Positions 7,202-14,357 of a stretch of DNA of 15,930 bases are shown piece after piece. Every line of letters starts with the position of its first letter. Position 1 is the stretch's first letter. The notes under the pieces are model-generated. The model searched no databases, was not told the origin of the DNA, and saw only the letters and a list, made by a program, of their open reading frames with translations. Origin of the DNA: Bacteroidales bacterium (lineage in GTDB: Bacteria; Bacteroidota; Bacteroidia; Bacteroidales; CG2-30-32-10); NCBI GenBank assembly GCA_035353855.1, contig DAOQAK010000072.1, forward strand, positions 1-15,930, in the 5' to 3' direction. The translations under genes and the position numbers were made by a program.

Positions 7202-9484
7202 ATGAAAATTAGAAGGCTATTTTTTACAACTTTCATTGTTTCCGTTTTATTTGCAACAAATTTATTTTCGCAAAAAAACTGGGCTCAGGATGCTGATAAT
7301 GCTTTTAAATATAAACAATACTATGAAGCTGTCAGCCTGTATAAAAAGGCATATTCAAAAGTTAAAAAGAATAAAGCAGAAAAAGCCCGTATTATTTTTC
7401 AATCAGCAGAGTGCTATCGTTTTTCTAATGATACAAAACAAGCTGAAATATGGTACAAAAAAGCTATCGGAATTAAATACCCGGATAAATTAGCTACACT
7501 TTACTATGCTGATATGCTGAAAGCAAATGAAAAATATGATGAGGCTATAGTGCAGTATAATGTTTATAAAGATCTTGATCCTTCCGATCCACGTGGCGCT
7601 AAAGGTGCTGAATCCTGTGCATTAGCACAGCAGTGGAAGGATAATCCAACGCGTATTGAAGTTGAAAATGCAAAACAGTTCAATACAAAAGACATGGATT
7701 TTGCACCTTCATACTATGATAAAAAGTATAAACAGATTGTTTTTACTTCAACACGCGAAGGTGCAACAGGAAATGATTATGATGTATGGACCGGGCAAAA
7801 TTTCAGCGATATTTATCTTTCAGCACAGGATAAAAAAGGAACATGGAGTACTCCTGCTGCTTTTGGTGAAAGCATAAACACTAAGTTCAATGAAGGCGCA
7901 GCTTGCCTGAATGATAAATGCAATGAAATGTATTTTACCCGTTGTGGTGTTGAAAAGAAAAAAGAAATCAGGTGCCAGATTTATGTTGCTAAGAAAAAAG
8001 GTAATGAATGGGATCTTCCTGAAGTGTTACCTTTAGGGCCTGACAGCTTTACATACGGTCATCCTTCAATATCCAGTGATGAACTTTCATTATATTTTTC
8101 TTCAGATATGGAAGGTGGTTTTGGAGGTAAAGATATATGGGTGATTAAACGCACTAAGAAAACCAAACCCTGGGATAAACCGGTTAACCTTGGAAACAAT
8201 ATCAATACAGAAGACAATGAAATGTATCCTTATATTCGTGATAACGGTACTTTGTATTTTTCCTCAAATGGTTTATTGGGAATGGGCGGACTTGATATTT
8301 TTAAAGCGGAAAAAGTTGGTGATAAATTCGGAACTCCAGAAAATATGAAATTTCCTCTTAATTCTTCAGGTGATGATTTTGCAATTATTTTTGAAGGTAA
8401 TTTAGATAAAGGTTTTTTCACTTCAAACCGTAAAGGTGGAAAAGGAAGTGATGATATTTATTCATTCTATCAACCTCCTTTAGTATTTACACTCCAGGGA
8501 ACAATTTGCAACGATAGCAGTAAAACTTCTCCCAAAGAAAAAATCAAAGGTGTGATAATTACTTTATCAGGCTCCGATGGAACTATTATTACTGACACTA
8601 GTGATGCAACAGGTTCTTTTAAATTTGAAAAAACACAATTCCTTGCAAATACTTCATACGAAATTAAAGTAGAGGCAAAATCTTATTTTGGAGCAAAAGG
8701 AAAAGAAAGCACAGTTGGCTTAGAAAGAAGTAAAGAATTTATTCGCGATTTTTGTTTAATTCCTATTCCGCCAACTCCGATTGTTCTTCCCGAAATTCGT
8801 TATGAATTCAATAAATGGGATTTAAAACCACAGTACCAGGATTCACTTAACGATTTGATTTCAACAATGAAAGGCAATGAAAATTTGGTTATTGAATTGG
8901 GTTCTCATACTGATGCCCGTGGTTCCGATGAATACAACGATTCGTTATCATACAAACGTGCTAAATCAGTTGTTGATTACCTGATTTCTCAAGGTATTGC
9001 TTCTGACCGGGTTGTACCTCATGGTTACGGTAAAAGAGTTCCCCGAACACTTACAAAAGATATCACTGTTGTGGAATACGTGAAAGGCGGACAGGTAGTT
9101 AAACTTACTACACCATTGTTATTCACTAAAGGAACAACATTGAATGAGGCTTATATTAACGACCTGGCTAAAGATGAACAGAAATTTGAATCAGCTCACC
9201 AGTTGAACAGGCGTACTGAATTCAGAGTATTGCGTGATGATTATGTACCTAAAGCTGTACCTGATTCAAGTAAAGTGGCTCCTGTAATTGATATTAAAAC
9301 CGGAAATGAACCATCGGATAATGAGGAAATAAAAGAACAACAACCAGAAAATAATAAAGTTACTCCTCAGGATAAAAATGAAAAAAATGATAAAGCTGTA
9401 CCTGCTGACAACAAGAAAAATTCAACAGTACCACAGAATAAAAAAACTAATACAACTAATAATACCGGAACTAAAAATAAATAG
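7202..9484 (+). CDS. porE: PorE-like T9SS protein: TPR, PD40, CRD and OmpA domains
   Basis: A 760-residue periplasmic/outer-membrane protein. Domain order: signal peptide (1-24, ending LFSQ), TPR repeats (about 27-140), PD40/beta-propeller repeats (about 164-425, repeated YFSS/DIW and SxxxGGxGxxDI motifs), a carboxypeptidase-regulatory-like beta-sandwich (about 428-520), and an OmpA-like peptidoglycan-binding domain (about 531-678). This is the order known for Porphyromonas PorE (PG1058), a T9SS component that binds peptidoglycan. D571 (HTDARGS) and R586 (SYKRA) are 15 residues apart, the spacing of the diaminopimelate-binding Asp/Arg pair in OmpA domains. About 45-55 extra residues lie between the GYG turn and the closing NRR motif. 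The tail (about 690-760) is Lys/Asn/Pro-rich and probably disordered. There is no lipobox Cys. Paralogues with this order are common in the phylum, so the domain reading is firm but the gene name is less so. Confidence 0.82.
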   Translation: MKIRRLFFTTFIVSVLFATNLFSQKNWAQDADNAFKYKQYYEAVSLYKKAYSKVKKNKAEKARIIFQSAECYRFSNDTKQAEIWYKKAIGIKYPDKLATLYYADMLKANEKYDEAIVQYNVYKDLDPSDPRGAKGAESCALAQQWKDNPTRIEVENAKQFNTKDMDFAPSYYDKKYKQIVFTSTREGATGNDYDVWTGQNFSDIYLSAQDKKGTWSTPAAFGESINTKFNEGAACLNDKCNEMYFTRCGVEKKKEIRCQIYVAKKKGNEWDLPEVLPLGPDSFTYGHPSISSDELSLYFSSDMEGGFGGKDIWVIKRTKKTKPWDKPVNLGNNINTEDNEMYPYIRDNGTLYFSSNGLLGMGGLDIFKAEKVGDKFGTPENMKFPLNSSGDDFAIIFEGNLDKGFFTSNRKGGKGSDDIYSFYQPPLVFTLQGTICNDSSKTSPKEKIKGVIITLSGSDGTIITDTSDATGSFKFEKTQFLANTSYEIKVEAKSYFGAKGKESTVGLERSKEFIRDFCLIPIPPTPIVLPEIRYEFNKWDLKPQYQDSLNDLISTMKGNENLVIELGSHTDARGSDEYNDSLSYKRAKSVVDYLISQGIASDRVVPHGYGKRVPRTLTKDITVVEYVKGGQVVKLTTPLLFTKGTTLNEAYINDLAKDEQKFESAHQLNRRTEFRVLRDDYVPKAVPDSSKVAPVIDIKTGNEPSDNEEIKEQQPENNKVTPQDKNEKNDKAVPADNKKNSTVPQNKKTNTTNNTGTKNK

Positions 9485-9500
9485 CTTAGTTTAAATATTT

Positions 9501-9537
9501 AAAAAGCGTCCCGATTTACAATCGGGACGCTTTTTTT
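9501..9537. terminator. Strong, possibly bidirectional terminator after porE
   Basis: A 15-bp perfect stem: AAAAAGCGTCCCGAT (9501-9515) pairs with the arm at 9521-9535 across the loop TTACA, followed by seven T (9531-9537). The A-run on the 5' side means it could also work on the other strand. It begins 16 nt after the porE-like stop and ends 12 nt before the purM ATG. Confidence 0.93.
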
Positions 9538-9549
9538 GATTTTAAAACA

Positions 9550-10716
9550 ATGAATGAATTAAAATATAATAAGCGCGGAGTTTCAGCATCGAAAGAAGAT
9601 GTGCACAAAGCTATTGCCGGGCTCGACAAGGGTTTATTTCCAAATGCATTTTGCAAAATTATTCCCGATTTTCTTGGTGCGGATAGTGAATATTGTGTGG
9701 TGATGCATGCTGATGGCGCAGGAACAAAGTCTTCGCTTGCTTATATCTATTGGAAAGAAACCGGCGATTTAAGCGTATGGCGCGGAATTGCACAGGATGC
9801 CATTGTGATGAACACCGATGATCTGCTTTGTGTTGGTGCCACCGATAATATTCTTTTATCATCAACAATCGGGAGAAATAAAAATTTAATTCCCGGTGAA
9901 GTTATTTCAGAAATTATTTCGGGTACCGAATCTTTTCTCGAAAAACTCAGAAGCTTTGGAATAGGAATTTATTCAACAGGCGGAGAGACGGCTGATGTAG
10001 GCGATTTGGTTCGTACCATTATTGTCGACTCAACCGTTGCATGCAGAATGAAACGTTCTGAAGTGATTGATAATTCTAATATTTCCGAAGATGATGTTAT
10101 TGTTGGATTAGCTTCTTTTGGTAAAGCCAATTATGAAGATAGTTACAATGGAGGTATGGGAAGCAATGGATTGACTTCAGCGCGTCATGATGTGTTTTCC
10201 AAACTGTATGCAAAAAAATATCCCGAAAGTTTTGATGATGCTATTCCTGACGAATTTGTTTATTCCGGTTCACGGAAGTTGATTGACATTATTGGCGAAG
10301 CAGGTGTGAATGCAGGGAAACTGGTGTTATCTCCAACGCGTACATATGCACCTGTTGTGAAAAAAATTCTTGAAAAATATCGCAATGAAATTCATGGTAT
10401 GGTTCATTGTTCGGGGGGAGCGCAAACAAAAGTGCTTAACTTTGTTGAGAATTTGCATGTCGTAAAAAATGATTTGTTTGATGTTCCTCCATTGTTCAGG
10501 TTGATTCAGAAAGAATCGAAAACCCCGTGGGAAGAGATGTACAAGGTGTTTAACATGGGTTATCGTTTTGAAATATACATTAAAAAAGATTTTGCATCAG
10601 AAATAATCAACATCAGTAAATCATTTGGAGTAGATGCAAAAATTGTTGGACACTGCGAAAAATATAAAGGAAAAAAACTTACGATTACCAGTGAGTTTGG
10701 AAAGTTTGAATATTAA
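9550..10716 (+). CDS. purM: Phosphoribosylformylglycinamidine cyclo-ligase (AIR synthetase)
   Basis: The fifth step of de novo purine synthesis: ATP-dependent closure of FGAM to 5-aminoimidazole ribonucleotide in the cytoplasm. The AIR-synthase-related fold shows in HADGAGTK (53-60, the PurM DGxGTK substrate-loop motif), in the D-A-I-V-MN-TDDLL segment (about 87-97, equivalent to the VNDL motif) and in GGETA (144-148). At 388 residues it is longer than the roughly 345 of E. coli PurM; this longer form is what I know from Bacteroidota. The ATG at 9550 is 12 nt beyond a strong terminator, so the promoter must be very close or read-through must occur; no TAnnTTTG was seen. It is 14 nt ahead of prfA, so they form one unit. 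The purM-prfA-pyrF order is, from memory, conserved in Bacteroidota. Confidence 0.9.
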   Translation: MNELKYNKRGVSASKEDVHKAIAGLDKGLFPNAFCKIIPDFLGADSEYCVVMHADGAGTKSSLAYIYWKETGDLSVWRGIAQDAIVMNTDDLLCVGATDNILLSSTIGRNKNLIPGEVISEIISGTESFLEKLRSFGIGIYSTGGETADVGDLVRTIIVDSTVACRMKRSEVIDNSNISEDDVIVGLASFGKANYEDSYNGGMGSNGLTSARHDVFSKLYAKKYPESFDDAIPDEFVYSGSRKLIDIIGEAGVNAGKLVLSPTRTYAPVVKKILEKYRNEIHGMVHCSGGAQTKVLNFVENLHVVKNDLFDVPPLFRLIQKESKTPWEEMYKVFNMGYRFEIYIKKDFASEIINISKSFGVDAKIVGHCEKYKGKKLTITSEFGKFEY

Positions 10717-10730
10717 AATAAATTAAAGTT

Positions 10731-11801
10731 ATGCTAGATAAATTAGATGCCATATATAAAAGATGGGAAGAGATCGGTTGTCAAATTGCCGATCCTGAAG
10801 TTATGTCGGATATGAAGCGGTATATTAAGCTCAGTAAAGATTATAAAGAATTACAACCTATTATTGATGCTTATAAAGAATACAAACTTGTATTGGACAA
10901 TATTACTTCATCGAAAGAGATCCTTTCAAAAGAAAAAGATGAAGAGTTTCGCGAAATGGCAAAAGCAGAATTGGATGAATTAATAGAAAGAAAAGATTCA
11001 TTAGAGGAGGAGATTCGTGTAATGCTTATTCCTGCTGACCCGCAGGATGGGAAGAATGCGATCATGGAAATTCGCGCGGGAACAGGCGGGGATGAAGCCA
11101 GTATTTTTGCAGGCGACCTTTACCGTATGTACACACGTTTCTGCGAAATAAAAAAATGGAAAGTGGAGTTGGTTGAATGTACCGAAGGCACTGTTGGCGG
11201 GTATAAGGAAGTTATATTTAACGTGTCAGGCGAAAATGTTTACGGTCAGTTGAAATACGAATCGGGTGTGCATCGTGTGCAACGCGTTCCGCAAACCGAA
11301 ACGCAGGGCAGGGTTCATACTTCAGCAGCATCGGTAGTGGTGTTGCCCGAAGCAGATGAGTTTGATGTGGACCTGAAGGTTTCGGATATTCGTAAAGATA
11401 CATTCTGTTCTTCGGGTCCCGGCGGACAATCAGTAAATACAACCTATTCCGCGATACGTCTTACACATATCCCAACAGGAATTGTTGTTTCGTGCCAGGA
11501 TGAAAAATCGCAAATAAAAAACCTGGATAAAGCAATGAAGGTTTTACGTTCACGATTATATGAAATGGAATATCAAAAATATCTTGATGAAATTTCGAAG
11601 AAGCGCAAAACAATGGTTTCTACAGGTGATCGCTCGGCAAAGATCCGTACTTATAATTATCCGCAAAGCCGTGTTACCGACCATCGTATTGGTGTTTCTA
11701 CTCACAACCTTCCTGCTTATATGGGTGGTGAAATCCAGGATATGATCGATGCATTACAGCTTGCTGAAAATGCTGAAAGGCTTAAAGCTGCAGGAGAATA
11801 A
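10731..11801 (+). CDS. prfA: Peptide chain release factor 1 (RF1)
   Basis: Recognises UAA/UAG stop codons in the ribosomal A site and triggers peptide release. At 356 residues it has normal RF1 length. The N-terminal helical domain is at about 1-100. The codon-reading motif is P187-Q188-T189 in RVPQTETQGR: the PxT type of RF1, not the SPF of RF2. The catalytic GGQ ends at Q233 (SGPGGQSVNTT), whose Gln is normally methylated by PrmC. No internal frameshift is present, as expected for RF1. It lies 14 nt after purM and is probably co-transcribed with it. Downstream are 222 nt carrying repeated palindromes before pyrF. Confidence 0.97.
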   Translation: MLDKLDAIYKRWEEIGCQIADPEVMSDMKRYIKLSKDYKELQPIIDAYKEYKLVLDNITSSKEILSKEKDEEFREMAKAELDELIERKDSLEEEIRVMLIPADPQDGKNAIMEIRAGTGGDEASIFAGDLYRMYTRFCEIKKWKVELVECTEGTVGGYKEVIFNVSGENVYGQLKYESGVHRVQRVPQTETQGRVHTSAASVVVLPEADEFDVDLKVSDIRKDTFCSSGPGGQSVNTTYSAIRLTHIPTGIVVSCQDEKSQIKNLDKAMKVLRSRLYEMEYQKYLDEISKKRKTMVSTGDRSAKIRTYNYPQSRVTDHRIGVSTHNLPAYMGGEIQDMIDALQLAENAERLKAAGE

Positions 11802-11829
11802 GAGTTATGTGTTTTGATGAAAATAATTA

Positions 11830-11856
11830 GTCAGTCAGAGTTTATCGAAGACTGAC
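11830..11856. repeat. REP-like palindromic repeat, copy 1
   Basis: A 27-nt unit beginning GTCAGTC and ending GACTGAC, so the 7-bp arms can form a hairpin, around a core of 13 nt (AGAGTTTATCGAA). It differs from the copy at 11959-11985 at one position only (A for T at 11837). It has no T-run, so it is not a standard intrinsic terminator. Short palindromes of this look (GTCAG...TCGAAG) recur between genes in Bacteroidota as I know them; chromosomal copy number here is unknown. Confidence 0.8.
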
Positions 11857-11909
11857 CAAGAAAAAAGAAAAATAATAATGAATCACTTTACTTTTTTCCT
11901 TCGCACTAT

Positions 11910-11929
11910 TTCGATGAACTCAATATGAC
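11910..11929 (-). repeat. Decayed inverted third copy of the REP-like repeat
   Basis: Positions 11910-11929 (TTCGATGAACTC then AATATGAC) match 16 of 20 positions of the reverse complement of the 27-nt unit at 11959-11985, covering its core and one arm. The other arm is not recognisable. It lies between the two intact copies in opposite orientation. Confidence 0.5.
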
Positions 11930-11958
11930 CCAGCGTTTTTTGATAATCTAGTTGAGTT

Positions 11959-11985
11959 GTCAGTCTGAGTTTATCGAAGACTGAC
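11959..11985. repeat. REP-like palindromic repeat, copy 2
   Basis: The second 27-nt unit, GTCAGTC at 11959-11965 and GACTGAC at 11979-11985, with core TGAGTTTATCGAA. The T at 11966 pairs with A at 11978, extending the stem to 8 bp. It is in the same orientation as copy 1 and starts 129 nt after it. It ends 38 nt before the pyrF ATG, so it is probably in the pyrF leader or promoter region. Confidence 0.8.
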
Positions 11986-12023
11986 ACAATAAGGAAAAGT
12001 AAAAAGAATAAAAAAATAATATC

Positions 12024-12848
12024 ATGAATAAACAGGAATTAGTAAAATTAATTAATCAGAAAAGATCATTTTTATGTGTTGGTCTCGACCCTGATGTTCA
12101 GAAATTGCCTAAGCATTTATTGAATTCTGATGATCCCGTTTTTGAATTCAACAAACAAATTATTGATGCTACAAAAGAATTTGCCGTTGCATACAAACCA
12201 AATCTGGCTTTTTACGAATGCCTTGGTATTAAAGGAATGCAGAGTTTCGAAAAAACCATTCGTTATTTAAATAAATTTCCGGGAGAATTTTTTACTATTG
12301 CCGATGCCAAGCGTGGTGATATTGGAAACACTTCGAAAATGTATGCGCGTTCGTTTTTTGGTAATGAAGAAAATGCTTTGAATTTTGATGCGGTAACGGT
12401 TGCTCCATACATGGGCGAAGATTCAGTAAAACCTTTTCTTGAATATCCGAACAAATGGGTTATTCTGTTGGCGTTGACTTCGAATAAAGGCGCAAACGAT
12501 TTTCAGTTTTTCAATAATAACGGAAAACGTTTATTCGAGCAGGTACTTGAAAGATCGCAGCAGTGGGCGAATTCCGAAAATATGATGTACGTGGTTGGCG
12601 CTACACAAGCAAAAATGCTGGCCGATATTCGTAAAATTGTTCCCGATCATTTTCTTCTGGTTCCCGGTGTTGGCGCACAGGGCGGCAGTTTGCAGGAAGT
12701 GGTAAAATACGGAATGAATAAAGAAATTGGCTTGTTAATTAATGCATCGCGCAGTATTCTTTATGCTTCGGCAAATGAAGATTTTGCGGTTAAAGCCGCT
12801 GATGAAGCCAAAGTCATGCGTGATGAGATGAGTGCTTTGATGAAATAA
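12024..12848 (+). CDS. pyrF: Orotidine 5'-phosphate decarboxylase, subfamily 2
   Basis: The last step of UMP synthesis: decarboxylation of OMP to UMP, a cytoplasmic homodimeric TIM barrel. At 274 residues it belongs to the longer second subfamily (about 270 residues) rather than the E. coli type (about 240). The catalytic motif DAKRGDIG is at 94-101, giving D94, K96 and D99. The upstream FAVAYKPNLAFYE segment (K58) and the later LLVPGVGAQGG phosphate-binding region (about 211-221) are also present. The ATG at 12024 is the natural start, with an A-rich leader. It is separated from prfA by 222 nt with palindromes, so it may be an independent transcript even though purM-prfA-pyrF is a familiar order. 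No clear terminator follows; the convergent RDD gene starts 67 nt away. Confidence 0.95.
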   Translation: MNKQELVKLINQKRSFLCVGLDPDVQKLPKHLLNSDDPVFEFNKQIIDATKEFAVAYKPNLAFYECLGIKGMQSFEKTIRYLNKFPGEFFTIADAKRGDIGNTSKMYARSFFGNEENALNFDAVTVAPYMGEDSVKPFLEYPNKWVILLALTSNKGANDFQFFNNNGKRLFEQVLERSQQWANSENMMYVVGATQAKMLADIRKIVPDHFLLVPGVGAQGGSLQEVVKYGMNKEIGLLINASRSILYASANEDFAVKAADEAKVMRDEMSALMK

Positions 12849-12880
12849 AAATAACTTGATACCTTTTTGAATTTCTGGGA

Positions 12881-12915
12881 GTCGTAAGTAGTAAGACGAA
12901 AGTTGTAAGTTGTAA
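12881..12915. repeat. Short degenerate GTAAG-type micro-repeat
   Basis: The 67-nt gap between the convergent pyrF and RDD genes holds GTCGTAAGT, AGTAAGACG and GTTGTAAGTTGTAA in a row, variants of a GTNGTAAG unit. The first two form an imperfect inverted pair (GTCGTA/AAGACG). It may be an old tandem micro-repeat; no function is evident. Confidence 0.4.
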
Positions 12916-13428
12916 TTATTTTGATTTTTTTACATTTATTACAATTGTCTCGCCAATTTTATCATGAAGTGTCATCCTGTTGGGATTCCAAAAAGCTTGT
13001 ATATATCCAAATCCAAACTCAACAGCAGATGCATAATAACCCAAACTTCGTTCGATACAATGCCACAAACCGATATGTTCATGGTACAATGAAAGTACCT
13101 TTATCCTAAGAAAATATTTCCCAATGGTTTGTCCTTTGCAGAAATAAAAGAATATCACAAAATAAATGACAGGCAAAAGTCCCAATATATATTTCAAAAC
13201 GGTAATGAAATATGAATGTGTATTGCTTATTTCAATTTCTACATCAAATGCACTATGGACATCGATCTTTGTAATGTTCATATTGAATAGAGCAAACAGG
13301 AGAATTATACCAAAATAAATTATAATGAGTGCTATCCAGTCAATAAGGAAAGCAAAAAATCTTTTCCTGATTGTGGCAAGAATATATTCTTTATCCTGAT
13401 GGAATTCATGTCTTATTTTATAGTTCAT
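12916..13428 (-). CDS. RDD-family inner-membrane protein
   Basis: A 170-residue membrane protein of the RDD family (named for conserved Arg and two Asp). In order: a basic start, RKRFFAFLIDW at about 21-31 giving the Arg...Asp signature at the first helix (about 24-50), a periplasmic or cytoplasmic loop with many charged residues (51-72), a second hydrophobic segment (about 75-97), GQTIGKYFLRIKV (99-111), and a closing NPNRMTLHDKIGETIVI stretch (148-164) with the family's final RxxLHDK motif. A further weak hydrophobic stretch lies at about 127-145. Function is unknown in most members, with proposed transport or ion roles in some. It is convergent with pyrF and transcribed alone or as the last gene after the 235-residue protein; 166 nt separate them. 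No signal peptide or promoter match was found. Confidence 0.88.
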   Translation of the reverse strand: MNYKIRHEFHQDKEYILATIRKRFFAFLIDWIALIIIYFGIILLFALFNMNITKIDVHSAFDVEIEISNTHSYFITVLKYILGLLPVIYFVIFFYFCKGQTIGKYFLRIKVLSLYHEHIGLWHCIERSLGYYASAVEFGFGYIQAFWNPNRMTLHDKIGETIVINVKKSK

Positions 13429-13486
13429 AATTGTTGATTAAGGTTGTAAAATAATTATTAACGAAACTGTATTTCTTGCAATGGCT

Positions 13487-13589
13487 GACTGTCATGCGAA
13501 GACAGAGACGAGTCTGTTGTGATAAAATAATAAGTTGCTAATCGCTCCACCGTCAACCACGAGCCTTTAAAATAACATAAAGTTAGCAA
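13487..13589. repeat. Palindromic elements in the gap between RDD and the 235-residue gene
   Basis: The 166-nt gap holds two structures. CTGTC (13489-13493) and GACAG (13501-13505) form a 5-bp hairpin with loop ATGCGAA, in a GTCATGCGAAG context that recalls the REP-like units near pyrF. Further right, TTGCTAA (13535-13541) and TTAGCAA (13583-13589) are inverted 41 nt apart, with a smaller GCTC/GAGC pair (13544-13547, 13561-13564) nested inside. The second pattern loosely resembles nested arms of an integron attC site, but the arms are not symmetrically spaced. Confidence 0.35.
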
Positions 13590-13593
13590 ACGT
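13582..13593 (+). repeat. Boundary repeat GTTAGCAAACGT, copy 1
   Basis: An exact 12-nt match to copy 2 at 14325-14336. Read on the gene strand, it begins one nt after the stop codon of the 235-residue protein gene (stop at 13595-13597). The preceding base is A, as part of AAAGTTAGC. Confidence 0.6.
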
Positions 13594-13594
13594 T

Positions 13595-14302
13595 TTATTG
13601 TTTCTGAATCAAATCCATCCCATTATCATATAAAAAATTTATCGCTTGTTTTATAACATGCTTTTTCCCTTCAGTCAAGAATTCCTTTAATAAACTAGTT
13701 CCTTGCTTTGCAATTTTACCCCAAATTTTCGAAAGACTTTTAATGATAATTTTTTTAGACTTTTTTGTCAGTATCTTTCTTAGTTCTATGACATCACTTT
13801 TGATTTGCAGGATTTCTTCTTTGTTAGAATCAGATTGAAAATCCTCAATCTTATTCTCAATATTTTCTAAGTGTGAGTCAAGTAAAAGAACTTGTTTCGT
13901 CGAAAGTGGACTTGAGTCAGCATCTTCATCTATTATTTCAAATTCAGCATAAAATTCATCAGAATATGCTTTAATTATTGGGTCATCATAAACAGATTTT
14001 ACTTTGTCATAACCATCAAGAAGCTGAAGCCAATTAGAAAATCGATCTTCTAATTGCCCACCTTTTACCCAAATATTACCATTAGCTGTTGTTAATTTAT
14101 GTTGTGGCTTCCAGTCAATTTTAAATTGCAATTCTTTTTCATACTTAAATTCCTCAACATTAAAATAAAAATCCGAATCAATATCTTTATCTTTAAAACA
14201 CAATAGGAAATTGTTTGGTTGAGCAATTTCAAAATTAGAACCTTTCTTGTCTAAAAATGGCTGTATAATTTCTAAAACTTCTAATGGGATCTTTTTTTTC
14301 AT
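13595..14302 (-). CDS. Hypothetical protein with coiled coil and basic C-terminal helix
   Basis: A 235-residue protein I do not recognise. No signal peptide or clear membrane helix is seen, so it is probably cytoplasmic. Residues 1-130 look like a mixed alpha/beta domain with acidic and aromatic residues. About 133-178 is strongly heptad-like (LLLDSHLENIENKIEDF..., then LQIKSDVIELRKIL) and is a probable coiled coil. About 180-232 is Lys-rich and amphipathic (KKIIIKSLSKIWGKIAKQ), possibly membrane-binding or nucleic-acid-binding. The gene is bracketed by two identical 12-nt motifs in direct orientation (13582-13593 and 14325-14336), and the LRR gene follows immediately upstream, so it may have arrived as a small module. 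The start at 14302 is the first ATG after the LRR gene's end, with a candidate -7 box 28 nt ahead. The frame is open and has normal codon use for the region; function is unknown. Confidence 0.75.
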   Translation of the reverse strand: MKKKIPLEVLEIIQPFLDKKGSNFEIAQPNNFLLCFKDKDIDSDFYFNVEEFKYEKELQFKIDWKPQHKLTTANGNIWVKGGQLEDRFSNWLQLLDGYDKVKSVYDDPIIKAYSDEFYAEFEIIDEDADSSPLSTKQVLLLDSHLENIENKIEDFQSDSNKEEILQIKSDVIELRKILTKKSKKIIIKSLSKIWGKIAKQGTSLLKEFLTEGKKHVIKQAINFLYDNGMDLIQKQ

Positions 14303-14324
14303 TGTCTGGTTTTAATTATAAAAT

Positions 14325-14336
14325 GTTAGCAAACGT
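14325..14336 (+). repeat. Boundary repeat GTTAGCAAACGT, copy 2
   Basis: An exact 12-nt repeat of 13582-13593. It sits in the 37-nt gap between the LRR gene and the 235-residue gene, 3 nt past the LRR stop codon on the minus strand. Its reverse complement ACGTTTGC supplies most of the -7 box noted at 14330-14337. Confidence 0.6.
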
Positions 14337-14357
14337 AATTTATTTAAAAGTATCAAA
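14330..14357 (-). promoter_or_regulatory. Candidate promoter for the 235-residue protein gene
   Basis: On the minus strand TTTG (14357-14354) is followed after 16 nt by an exact TAnnTTTG (TACGTTTG, 14337-14330), 27 nt before the ATG at 14302. Spacing is shorter than the usual 19-20 nt. The -7 box overlaps boundary repeat copy 2, so the repeat may simply be promoter sequence here. Confidence 0.35.

Noticed and set aside
11218..11442. Minus-strand reading frame inside prfA
   Set aside because: It lies wholly inside a well-supported conserved gene, resembles nothing known, and is one of many such antisense frames caused by codon bias.
10731..11801. Release factor gene as RF2 with programmed frameshift
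   Set aside because: The recognition motif is PQT (PxT type), not SPF, and the reading frame is continuous without an early in-frame stop.
12849..12915. Intrinsic terminator between pyrF and the RDD gene
   Set aside because: No GC-rich stem followed by a T-run on either strand; only a degenerate GTAAG micro-repeat.
13535..13593. True integron attC site
   Set aside because: GTTAGCA does not satisfy the GTTRRRY core, the arms are unevenly spaced, and no integrase is visible; kept only as a low-interest possibility.
13429..13594. A tRNA or structured RNA in the GC-richer patch around 13540-13565
   Set aside because: No cloverleaf arms or CCA-proximal acceptor stem can be drawn; the patch is too short.
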